Below, one piece after another: positions 45,689 to 55,943 of a DNA stretch of 64,000 bases; position 1 is the first letter of the stretch, and each line of letters opens with the position of its first letter. The DNA lies in contig JAKSGN010000034.1 in the NCBI GenBank assembly GCA_024180945.1, forward strand, positions 1-64,000. Direction: 5' to 3'. Source of the DNA: Macrophomina tecta (taxonomy: Eukaryota; Ascomycota; Dothideomycetes; Botryosphaeriales; Botryosphaeriaceae). Below the pieces are notes generated by a model. That model was not told the DNA's origin, did not search any database, and saw only the letters and a list, made by a program, of their open reading frames with translations. Made by a program: the position numbers and the translations under genes.

Positions 45689-47046
45689 CTATTGCCAAGG
45701 AAATGTAGTAGGAGGCTTGATGAGGAAAGAGCAGCGGTCGTCATCCATGAATGGATTGACGTAATTGAATGTTTCACGCAACAGCCGTTGGCCTTCGTGC
45801 AACACCGAATCCAGGCCAAATGTATCGGCCACATCAAGCTCTTCTTTAAGTTCATCGGCGCCCTCAACACGTCCCTTCGTGCCATAAATGACGTCATACG
45901 TGCTTTGGACTATCCCATCATGTGTCTGAAGTTGCAAAAATGTCTCAGGAACCATACCGGATCCAAATTTATCCCAATTCCAGTCTCGCAGAGCCCTCAA
46001 GGCGTGATATACCTTGGGGTTAGTTGGCTCTAGCAAGAAAACCGCTTCTTGGTGATCCTCTATCAGCCGCTGAAGGATTATACTAGATGCCAACTTGGAG
46101 CTGAAGTCGGAGGTGCAGCAGAGGGTCCATAGAATGTTCATCCGAATTTGCTGGACGATGTTTTCAAGCTCGCGAACGTTGGCGGTAACAGAGTCTCGGA
46201 GGTCGTTAGACAGGCGGCCTAAGCCTGTCTTCGTGGCGTGAAATCGTCTTACGATCTCCACCATTGCCATGCGAAAAACTTCTTCACGCTTGAGACTATA
46301 TCCTATCTCAAGAATTGAGCATGGATCATTCCGTAACATGTCATTCTCAACGACTGCATTCAGCAAATGTCCGTCGAAATTGAATTTGACAGAATCGGCA
46401 GCCTCGTAACGTGCGAGAAGTATGGCGATGTCGGCCCAAAAACTTGATTCTCTCGCCTTGAAGGACATCCGGAGCGTTGACAAGTCCAAGCAGATAAGCT
46501 CGAGCAGGCTTTTGTGTGCTTCAAGGGAATCTTTGGCCTCGGAGTCATCCATATCCTGCGGTTGGGTACGGCTATCGTCGAGGTCCGCTCCCTGGCAGAT
46601 ATGATTTGTCATTAAAGGCCTCACTGAGAGGGAGAGGGGAGCCTATATACCTCACTTGGGAGCAGCCACCAAGATGACCAATCTTCGGGATCATTCTTAG
46701 CCGTAAACGAGAATTGCTTGGGGAACTCCTCCAAGGTAAATTTCGCAAAGTACCCGAATGCATCTCGGAGCTGCTGCCTGCGCACTCTGATGGTGAGCGT
46801 GCCCAGTAGAATGGATACCTCATGGTCTTCAAGCTCTGTGTTCGAGACGGTAGACACCGCATTGTCGCGTGATCTGGTGGGTGTGCTCGGGACTGCGGGT
46901 ACCCCCTCGTCTTCGGGCTCGGTACGTCTGCGCTTCAACTTGTCGGCCGACGTGGATTGAGGCTCGGAGCTGCGGTCCTCTAGTGGCTCAGAATGACAGC
47001 GCTTGGGGGACATGTCACTCAGAGAATGGCGGCGCTTGGGAGGCAT
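45689..47046 (-). CDS. two-exon hypothetical protein, 432 residues
   Basis: The model is complement(join(45689..46591,46651..47046)). The 59-nt intron has a GTATAT donor and a GCCAG acceptor and joins the exons in phase 0. The N-terminus is a basic, Ser/Pro-rich region with a repeated PKRRHSLSDM/PKRCHSEPLE motif. Next comes a compact segment around residues 78-130 (HEVSILLGTLTIRVRRQQL, KFTLEEFPKQFSFTAKNDPE). The long second exon is helical throughout (SLLELICLDLSTLRMSFKAR, FWADIAILLARYEAADSVKF, YHALRALRDWNWDKFGSGM). No enzyme motif is seen. A fungal-specific family is likely, but I do not recognise it. Confidence 0.75.
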
Positions 47047-49018
47047 GTCGCTCAGTAAAGGTTTGGTGATTAAAATGTAGAAGATTGCTGGAGGGGTTTC
47101 AAGTATAGGAGCACAGGGAACAAGCCGAGAGGCATCTCTTAAATGTTATAATTGATGTTTTCACTGTCCGTCGGCGAGGAGCAGCGGTGAGCGACAGAGC
47201 ACTAGAAGAGGAAGAAATGCATCGTGCTTTGTCAATACACTCCCGGTCAATGTTCCATGGTATGGGGACATGGAAGCCCTAGCATTGAGGCCCGCTTTTC
47301 GTCTCTAATTTCTCTTAGTAAAAAAGTCGCGAGGCTGGACCAGTTAGCGATCTTGCGTAGCCAGCGAGGTCGCAGTCTCGACGCGAGAAGACCCGCAGTA
47401 GCTTCGAATATGTTTTATACTGAGCTCGACTATTTGCGGAGGAAGCGCATACGTGAGTATTCCAGCTGAGTGTTGCACTATCTTCTCGCCCGCCTCTTGG
47501 TATGTGCTAGCCTAAGTCTCAAAAAAGGGGGATTGTACTTGTCGCTGTGGCTGCATTCCAGATTCTAAGAACGCAATAGGGGATGGATGCACAGATACAT
47601 AAGAGGTTGCATAGTATTGCATGTAGCGCATAAAAGGTTGTGTACCTATGTTTTCACCCTTCCGTTTCATGCCTCCCGAGGGGCCAAAGGACGACGTGGC
47701 ATCATCTCCGTTTCATCGGGTATTGTTACTGCTCTCCTCTGGGTAGGTGGGCACCGCTTGCTCGATGAGCACTATCAGCTGGCCCACGAATGCACCCCAC
47801 TCAGGCGCAGCACCGGTTACGAAGCCGATGGCTTGGCTACGGTCGCGTCTTTCGAACCCTCCGGGATTAACCGGTCAATTGGCCCTCTTCGAACGCCATC
47901 GCCTTGCTCGTTGATCCATATCAGTCCATGTTTGTGCCTGTCTGTGCTCACTTGGCTCCCAGCGCCCGCTTGACGTAGGGCTCCAATGGTCCCGCACAGA
48001 CGGACATGTATCACCTCAGCAACGGCCATGATGCCCCGCGTATGATTGGCTTACTTGTACGCGGAGGTGGCGGGCCACTGAGAGCAGCAACGATGCATGC
48101 GGGCTGTGAAGGGGGACAATAAAGCGCTGCGCAAGCACGGGCAGAGGGCAAGCTTACGCTGGCGTGAGCACGGCCAACATGTTCGCCACATTATCTGTAG
48201 CGTCACAGAAACGCAAGAGTTGATGACACCCGCCCGCTCAGAAGGGTAAGACGGCCGCCAATCGACATGGACCTCGACGAACCAGATATTCGGCAACGGC
48301 CAACGGGCGCGCAACCCGGCTTGAGTATCACTCGATCGAGGTCGTAAATTGCTCGTGTAATGATTGCGGTGCCCATGGAGTCGGGAATGCCCGGCTAAAC
48401 AATCGCTAATTTGCTAGGGGCATTGTTTTTTTGGAATTTTTTTTTTTATTTTTAGAAGGCGTTATTGACCCTTGGAAGGCAGGAGATGTCGGTCCATAGC
48501 ATGTTCAAGCTTACAGGCCCCAGCAAAGTGAGCCTTGCCGCGGAATCTTGTGGGACTCTGGTCGGCCAACGTGGTTACCACATCAAACAGACACGGAACA
48601 ACACCAGGTGGGCGCAACATGTTCTGACAAGGTGGGTCCAGAGTAGCTTTGCAAAGTTGACAAGGTGGGTCCAGGGTACCTTTGCAAAGTTGACAAGGTG
48701 GGTCCAGAGCAGGTTTGCGAAGTTGGCACATTGGTTCGTGCATGGGCCCGCTGCCAACTCAGTGGATCGCCGGTTCACCTACCGAGTTCTCATACACTCA
48801 GGATATCCGCACGGAATTGCTTCCCCTGCAAGTCGCAACGAATCCATTGCAGGCAGGGTCTCTTCTTTGGCCCCCATGTGCTGATACCCTGTAGGTGCAT
48901 GTCGACAGGGCGGTGAGAGCCGAATGAGAGAGATGCTTAAATCAGGGTCTGGCCGGAGCAATCTTCTCCAGCCATTTTGCGCCACCACGCACGTTCTTTA
49001 CCTCTCCCCTCAAAAAAA
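47047..49018. other. stretch without a supported gene, contains a minisatellite
   Basis: No frame is convincing. The interval holds an A/T-run region at 48420-48455 and the 33-bp tandem repeat listed next. The last 60 bp before 49019 are pyrimidine-rich with an A run just before the ATG, as expected for a fungal leader. Confidence 0.4.
48626..48724. repeat. 33-bp minisatellite, three units
   Basis: Units at 48626-48658, 48659-48691 and 48692-48724 each start GACAAGGTGGGTCCAG and end GAAGTT or AAAGTT, with a few substitutions. On the minus strand the repeat encodes an 11-residue unit (LDPPCQLCK) inside a 93-codon frame, 48462-48743. The multiple-of-three period leaves that frame open, but no other evidence supports it as a gene. 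Confidence 0.85.
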
Positions 49019-50545
49019 ATGCGCCACTCAACAATAACCATTAGGCTTTTGTCCGACCCCGCGCCGGGAGATGCCGCCCATCCGGCTGAAGTTCAAGTTT
49101 GCAATCCATTCTTCCTCACCAGGCGTCAATGCAGAGAGCTGGAAAACGTCATCTCAAAGCTGAAAAACCTCATCACTGAAGGCAACAAACTGCAGGAGTT
49201 AAAGGAACGCTTGCATATGAGCATGACGGCCTACAGCTTGGGAGAGTTTGCCCGCGACAAGACCCGACTATCCAACCTGAATTCTTACTTGGACCATTAC
49301 GACCGCTCTCTCTGCGGTGCACAAAACCCGAGCTTCAACATCAAGGCATTTGTCCTCGCATCTCTTAGCAATAACCATTGGATCCTCGTCCACAAGTACA
49401 AACAAGAATTTTGGGCTTGGGCAATGGAAGAACTTGCCGACGTTGCGGAACCCCCCGCGAATTGGTTGCGTCTTCTGTTGAAGCGAGTCGGAAAACTGCG
49501 TGAGATCGCGATAGACAAAGACGTACCCTTTTCTCAGAACTTCGAGGATCTTAAAGAAGGTGAAAAGCATATCCGTTCTCTACCGACTCTAGCTGATGTT
49601 TGAAAGATTCAGAGAATGTGCTCAAGGCCGTCTACCGTCGGAAAGTTGATTTGTCTCGCTCGTCTTCCGTCCTGGAGACCGCATCCTCCTCACCGAGGAT
49701 AGAAACTGCTCAGGTTCGTCATCAGCAGCAGCCCGTGTCGAGCCCTCCGATCACTAGCACAGTCACTGCGCCACAAGCCGCGAACATGTCACGCCGGGAG
49801 AGTTCTTTCCAGAGCCCAACGCCGGCCCACGGATATCTCTCATTTCGCGATAGCCCAGCTCATGACGGAACACAAGGAGAGTCCGCGAACACACAAGGTC
49901 GACTAAAGAGGCGTAGGACAGAAGGAAGCTTTGAGCACGCCGCAGAAAGTGATCCAAGTGAGTGTCCCGGAACGAGGTCTCTCCAACATTAACGGGCTCG
50001 TAACCAGTGATGGAAGCACAACAACCTGCACCAAGAGTCACTCAGGTCGGGCAGGAACCTTCTCTTTCGAATGAGCGTGGACGGTCCATTGCTGCCGAGT
50101 CTCCGCGCACTCACGCCGTGTCTCGAGACCATGCTCTGAGGCAGCTTGCAACTAGCGAGCGGGCCTCGGAACGAAACTCTCAGACCGCCTCTCACACGCC
50201 CATGTTCCAGCAGCAATTCGACGGCGTGACACTTCACCCAGTAAGTGGTCCAGCGGTGACCACTGGTTGGCATGTGGCTGCGCATGGATACGATACCGTT
50301 GGTGCTCCATGCAACCACGAGGCTTTTCGAGAGTCATATGATACAGCGCAATATGCCAACGCTATGCCGGCGACTGGGCGTAAGTTGCACCTAGGACTGT
50401 TCCAGAGCGGTACGCTGATACACTGTCGTCAGAAAGCTTGGTAGCGCAGAGGACACATTTCGATGCAGGGTATCCGGCCGCGGGTGGGTTTCCTCGAAGT
50501 GTTCGTGCGCCGGTGCTAAAGGGATTGCAGGTTACGAACGAATGA
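49019..50545 (+). CDS. four-exon hypothetical protein, 456 residues
   Basis: The model is join(49019..49559,49613..49957,50008..50379,50433..50545). The three introns are 53, 50 and 53 nt with donors GTGAAA, GTGAGT and GTAAGT, and all end in CAG; every phase fits. The first 185 residues are ordered and helical (RRQCRELENVISKLKNLITE, LSNLNSYLDHYDRSLCGAQN, LASLSNNHWILVHKYKQEFW). The rest is low-complexity, rich in Ser, Gln, Arg and Pro, with a basic LKRRRTEGSF stretch that could be a nuclear signal. No known domain is recognised. The N-terminal helical region may be an interaction module. Confidence 0.75.
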
Positions 50546-50587
50546 GCGGGGAGCCCGAGACCCTGATCAATGCCTTTGTGAATACTA

Positions 50588-51087
50588 TCACGCGCTCCTA
50601 CGGAAATACCATGCCCATGCATAGTCCGCGGCGTTCGAGCTTTGGAACGCAATGACGGTATCCATCTCGGACATCTTGGGGCCCACGGCGATGATGCTTC
50701 CAGCCACGGCTTTCTCTATATCTATTCCTCCCTTCCTTATCAAAGCCATCCTACCGAGAGGCACGCGGCATGTGAACATGGCGAGTCTATCGGGCGGCCA
50801 TTCTTTTGGCGGCTCCTTCGGCGATTCGAGTATGACATTTGCGTTTTTCGGGAGCGAGGTGGGTTCCGGAGCAAGAGTAAGTTGGGTCGCGTTAGGCTTA
50901 GCCAGAGGCAAATGTCGAACTTCGAGAACGTCGAAGTTTTCCTTAAGAAAGTTGGCGTTTGCTGTCAGCGTATGTAGTGAAGCTGCAAGGAACCGGGGCG
51001 CACTATTCCCAGCCGACGGGCGGCTTCCCTCGCGAGATTGTCGTCCGAGCCCTCCCCGGGCCTGACTATCGTGTAGCTGGGCGGCAT
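50588..51087 (-). CDS. possible frameshifted gene
   Basis: From ATG 51087 about 40 natural codons (PSYTIVRPGEGSDDNLAREA, ARRLGIVRPGSLQLHY) run into a stop. From about 50970 a frame shifted by one base continues naturally (NFLKENFDVLEVRHLPLAKP, APEPTSLPKNANVILESPKE, GRMALIRKGGIDIEKAVAGS) to the stop at 50588. Either there is a sequencing or evolutionary indel near 50970 or a very short splice is missed. No domain is recognised. Confidence 0.4.
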
Positions 51088-51449
51088 GGCAGAAACGAGC
51101 GTCGGTCGAGGGCGTTATGGTGTGGATTGTTCCTCGGTCGCAAGAAAGTTTGACGTGCGAGAGGCCCGCGTGACGTGTCAGCCTTGCGCCGACGTTGCGG
51201 CGGTGAGCGGTAAAGTGCCGACGAGCCGCAGACACGTGCACGGAGCACCGAGGCAGCGTGCCGGGCTCGCCGCGGGCCGGGCGCACAGAGAGAGGAGGAA
51301 CATTTTGTAGCTTTCAGCAGGGTTCGCAGCATTGGAAGCAATTAGTTCTCGTAGTTCGTGATAAGAGGATGATTGCTACGGAGAGACAAGAAACGCTACT
51401 GCTACGTATTGAATCATCAACCCTTCTTTGAGCGCTTGATGGCCCGTGA

Positions 51450-51776
51450 TCAGGGCATCGGAAGCCCGGTTCCCAGCGTCGCCGCGGCCCCATCTCCCGC
51501 CATGTCCACTCGCGGATGCCGACGCTTCTGGCTACGAGAGAGCGCCGCTCTCCAGATCCCGAGAAAGGTCTGTCTGCTCAGCCTTCGCAAGGCGTTGGTA
51601 CCAGCATTAGAAGGGATGCCGTCGATTGCCGAGAAGATCTTCTCCAGATAGTATGGTGCGAAGATCTCGAAGTCATTCTTCGTGGACTGGTAGACGTTGA
51701 ATCTGTCCTTACCTTCGCACGCGGCAAAATAGAACCGGTCGATAATGCGACGGTTATAGTGAATTTTCCCCGACAT
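51450..51776 (-). CDS. small hypothetical protein
   Basis: A 108-residue frame from ATG 51776 reads KIHYNRRIIDRFYFAACEGK and NDFEIFAPYYLEKIFSAIDG near its start and becomes Arg/Ala-rich at the end. The 153-bp terminal-repeat element lies only 18 bp upstream of the ATG, so if the gene is real its promoter has been interrupted. Support is limited to frame quality. Confidence 0.35.
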   Translation of the reverse strand: MSGKIHYNRRIIDRFYFAACEGKDRFNVYQSTKNDFEIFAPYYLEKIFSAIDGIPSNAGTNALRRLSRQTFLGIWRAALSRSQKRRHPRVDMAGDGAAATLGTGLPMP

Positions 51777-51794
51777 AGTGCCCGGATAGCTAGA

Positions 51795-51947
51795 TGTTAC
51801 GGACCTACCTGTATATAGAGTTGTTGGGGCACGATCAGCCACCAGGCTGATCATTGCTGAACCTTTTGTCGACTGGGAGTCGACGGGGGTTGGCCGAATG
51901 GTCTTACGCGCCGACTGAAACCCAACACGGTCGGGTCCGTCGTAACA
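51795..51947 (-). mobile_element. 153-bp solo terminal repeat with 5-bp target duplication
   Basis: Read on the plus strand it begins TGTTACGGACCTACC and ends GGGTCCGTCGTAACA, so it is the inverted counterpart of the element at 14922-15075. It is flanked by CTAGA at 51790-51794 and 51948-51952, a perfect 5-bp duplication. The interior is nearly identical to the other copy, indicating relatively recent movement. Confidence 0.85.
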
Positions 51948-51987
51948 CTAGACCGCGCTGTGGTTGTACGAGATGGAGAATGCCAGG

Positions 51988-52298
51988 TGTAACGAGCGGG
52001 CCTCTACCTCTAAGGATCCAAACACCAAAGAGGGAGAAAACCTGTCGAGGGGTTTTCCTTGAGTGGGTACAAGAAGAGGGTGGGAACAAGTAGAATACGT
52101 GACAAGACTGAGCACTGCGTGCGAAGGCCGTGTTACCAACAAGTACACTGAATTGTTGTGAAGTTGACCACGTCGGTCAAAGCTAGCTAAGGAGTGTGGT
52201 TTATATACAAGTAGGAAAGTGTATACAATCTAGGTGAAGCCGTTGTATGTCCGGCACACAAGGTTCTGTGTGCCGTCTCTTGAGGGCACCCTGTGCCG
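51988..52298 (-). mobile_element. LTR fragment, 3' part
   Basis: The plus strand starts TGTAACGAGCGGGCCTC, the inverse of the LTR end at 31680. It continues through the inverse of CTTGAGTGGGTACAAGAAG-type and TATATAAACC sequence to about 52232, then a U3-like part with a CGGCACACA...TGTGTGCCG palindrome. It is cut at about 52298 by the LINE 3' end. Confidence 0.7.
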
Positions 52299-52299
52299 T

Positions 52300-52338
<39 letters not shown>

Positions 52339-52640
52339 ATACACCCCGTCGGCCTCCGCAGGCCATAGGGACAAGGAACGCTAATCTACGCTAATCTACA
52401 TTAGGATCCCCGTTCGTTCAAGGCCCAGCACGCTGGATACAGAGAAACTATCCCTTCTCTCCCATCCAACGATCGAAAACCTAGATGCAAATGAAAGTAC
52501 GACTCGAGGAAGCTGGACGAAACGCAAGAAATGAAAGAAAGGAAACGTGAAAGTAGAGCTATCCTTCATAAACCCCTCGTGCCATCCCCTTCTAGACCAC
52601 TTCTCGAGTGCTGTCAGTCCCTGTAACGGCGTGACGGCTG
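52300..52640 (+). mobile_element. LINE 3' end with (TGA)n tract
   Basis: A trinucleotide run of about 12 units (52300-52336) encodes an Asp tract followed by LYTPSASAGHRDKER and a stop, as in the fragment at 7893. About 260 bp of 3' untranslated sequence follow. The element is 5'-truncated at the microsatellite itself. Confidence 0.55.
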
Positions 52641-52741
52641 GTTGGAGAAGGGATCGATTTGCTTAGAGAAGGACTGAGCTCTCAGCCTTAGGTTGCAATC
52701 AATCTTCCAGTAGCCAAAGCAAAGGCTGCTGTTGCTTTGAC

Positions 52742-55575
52742 CAGTGGTGTATTTGGTATTGAAAAGCCCCTGTCAATATCCTCAATACATATTGAGGATA
52801 TTGAGAATATTGCATTCAAGCACTCGCTACCCAGGAGAACTCCGTGTTGTGGTTCATGACTTAAGTGGCAATGTTGCCGCTCGAAGTCTCTAGAAGCAGC
52901 TGGAACATAATAGAAGGTGGCAAAAGAATTGTCCAGAGAAAGGTATAAAATGATGGGTTGAGTCCGTAGACAACAGAACAAGTCTTACCCCGTGTTTTAC
53001 AACACTCCGGAGTCACAGACTTTTCGTTTGTCAGAGTTTTCGCACACTGTGCATATAACTAAGGATTAACGCAATTACTCCACTACCACGTCCAATATGG
53101 CAAGCAGCGACACCGAAATGGATGACGATCGCTCCTCTCAATTCTCAAACCTCGATTCTTCTCAATTTGCCGAGTTGTCGCGTGCCGATAGCCCCGATTC
53201 TGCAGTCACTACTGAGAGTAGAGCTTCTTCGGGCCGCTGGGCTAAGAAGCGTACCCAAACCGCTATAGAGACTTGGGGCCATGCGAAGAAGCTAAAGCCA
53301 GATGAACAAGCCCGGCGTGATCGCGCTGGCAACAGGATATGGGTGTGTAGTAGATGCTCATGGTAATCAGCTTCTCTGACCTCTGCACGAAACCATCTTG
53401 ATCAAATGCACGGTATCAAGATTAAAGCGCAGCAGCCACAGGTTATAACAAAGGGACAGGCGAAGCTTGAGCAGATTCTTCGACGGCAGTGCGAGAAACA
53501 GCAAGCCCAGGCTGATGAACGCGAGCAAAAAATGCTCAGGAATGCCATCAATCAAAAGGCATTCGACGAATCTCTACTGCAGTTTATCGTGAACAACAAC
53601 CTCCCACATAAGTCAGTAGGGTATCCGGAGCTGTACTCCCTGATTATGAGCGTCAATTATATGGCAGCAGAAGTTTATTCAAAGTCCCGAGCCGCAATAC
53701 CAAAGAAAATCGACCTCTCCTTCCTGCAGACTAAAGCCGAGATAAAACAACACCTCCGCTCCGCACTCTCCGAGATACACCTTGCCTGTGATGTTTGGAC
53801 AACTGAGTATAAGAAGAAGGCTTTCCTGGCTGTTGTCGCACACTTCGTTGATGCCGATGGGAAGAATCGCAAGGCTCTTCTAGGCCTACCACAATTACGA
53901 GGGAGCCATGGCGGTCAACACCAAGCGGAGTACGTGAATGGCATAATTGACTGGTACGAGATTGCTCATAAACTTGGATACTATATTGGTGATAATCACG
54001 GTTCAAATGACAAGTGCTGTCGCTTTACCTCGAGGCATCTTAGGGAGCAATATCAAGTTAATTGGGAGCCAAAGACTCGTCGAATTCGCTGTCACGGCCA
54101 CATCATCAACCTTGCCAGTAAGGCCTTCATTTTCGCATCTGACAAAGAGACGATTGATGCGGTGGTAAAGGAGATCAGACAGGAAGCTGAGCCTGGGGAC
54201 GAGGACGATCTGAATGGTAGTTCTGATGAGGGTATTGAGTACGATGAATAGGTAAGGCTTTCAGCGTTGTCAAAAAAGAAGAGACTTAGTTGGAAGGACA
54301 TTGGGCCGCTAGGAAAACTTCATGCGATCGTCGCTTATATGAGGGCTTCAGAACTTTTCTACAACGAATTTCTCGCCGCCGCGGGTCGCATGATACCTAT
54401 GGATAACGATACTCGATGGGATAGCTGGCATACTATGAATACGGTTGCTTGTGAGTTTGAAAGCCATGTCGATACCTTTGTGAAGAATCACCGTAAAGCG
54501 ATTGGGAAGTACGCACTTACCCCTGACGATTGGGAAACGCTACGCGAGATGAACGTTTTCCTTAAGCCCTTTGAGAAAGGCACGAAGGGAACTCAAGGCG
54601 ACCTTGATTCTATTGAGAAAACGCTAGTAACAATGGACGTCCTCGTTAAGCACCTCGAGAAGCAAAAGAATAAGCACGCAAATGATACTGAGTTTCAGAA
54701 CGCAATTCTAATGGCTTGGTACGCCTTTGACGAGTACTACAGCCCTTACCGATCAGGTGCCAGCTTATGCGGCAGCTTTACTCCTCCATCCTTCAAGGCG
54801 AAAGCACTACAATGATGCGAACTGGAAGAAGTCTTGGGTTAGAGCAGTACTACCAAAGCTCCAGAGCCTTTTGGGAAAAGAAGTATTCTGCTATCGAAGA
54901 AGCTACCGCTCCGACCTTATCGCAACCAACCAACGAGCCTGACGAATATGATCTTCTTGAGCGAGATCTTAACGTGGTTCAATCATTCGCTGATGACTGG
55001 GAATCTTTTATTGAAGCTGACCCTACCGAAATCTCTACTAAGACTGCACTAAAGTGGTGGTGTCAAGAGCAACAGCGAATACGGTACCCACGTCTCTCCC
55101 GCATGGCAATTGACATCCTTTCGGTACCAGCGAGGTCAGCAGAGGCAGAGCGAGTCTTCTCAGGCGCGCGGCGTCAAATACCATGGAGCAGGGCAAGCTT
55201 GGGAGCGAAGATGATCGAGCAGATGGAGTGTCTAAAACACTGGCTAAGGAAAGGCTGGCTTGACCAACTCAACGTTGACTTACCACCAGAAGAAGGCGAA
55301 GGCGGCGAAGCAGAAGCAGAAGGAGAAGTAGAGGCCGAATGCAACGGTAGTACGGTGATGAATTCAAAGTGAAAGGGTCGCCAGAAGAGGATGGGTTCAA
55401 CTTATAAAGCCTTACAGTGCCTAGCTAGATTTTTCAATATACTCAATATTCTCAATAATTTCTCAATATCTTCAATACTCAATTCTCAATATTCAATATT
55501 CAATATAGACTTCTTCAATATTGAATTTTTTCAATATGGTGTCATATTGAGTATTGAATATTGAATGCAGCACTG
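52742..55575 (+). mobile_element. hAT element, nearly complete
   Basis: The left end reads CAGTGGTGTATTTGG and the inverse of the right end reads CAGTGCTGCATTCAA, matching over CAGTG.TG.ATT. Both subterminal regions are packed with CAATAT/ATATTG and CTCAATA motifs (52772-52813 and 55436-55567), typical transposase-binding repeats. The transposase frame lies between them. I do not see a clean 8-bp target duplication. The total length is 2834 bp. Confidence 0.8.
53097..55372 (+). pseudogene. hAT transposase with BED finger, few disabling changes
   Basis: From ATG 53097 the frame gives a BED-type finger (WVCSRCSW, stop, SASLTSARNHLDQMHGI). The catalytic region follows (LACDVWTTEY, YYIGDNHGSNDKCCRF, RCHGHIINLASKAF) with PMDNDTRWDSW. 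The dimerisation domain is WWCQEQQRIRYPRLSRMAI with RSAEAERVFSGARR. Disabling changes are only TAA at 53364 and TAG at 54249, both compatible with a RIP change of a Gln codon, and two one-base shifts near 54742 and 54880. The C-terminus is Glu/Ala-rich. It resembles Restless/Tfo1-type fungal hATs. Confidence 0.88.
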
Positions 55576-55943
55576 CTTAGAGGATTGGTGCTCTCCACAA
55601 CCGTCAAGGACTGCAGGGTCGCTCCGGTGCCAGTCGTCGTGCCTGCAACCAAGGTGCCAAGGCCATCTGAGAGCAGAGCAGAGTGGGTCATCAACACATC
55701 TTTTTTCAGTATTAGCTCTCATGTTTCGAGCCAGCCTCGGCTGATTGAATAATGCGGCTTCGGCTTCAGCTTCGGCTTCCTCATCCTGTATGTCGGAAGA
55801 GGCTCCACCACACCATCCAGTGATAGAGTTAGTGCAAGCCGCCAGTACCGAGAACATGCGTGAGAGCATTATCTGACGGCGTCATAGGGTCAGTCAGAGC
55901 TGCGAGGGTATTCATTCCCGAATATGCGCCCATACGTGGCACG

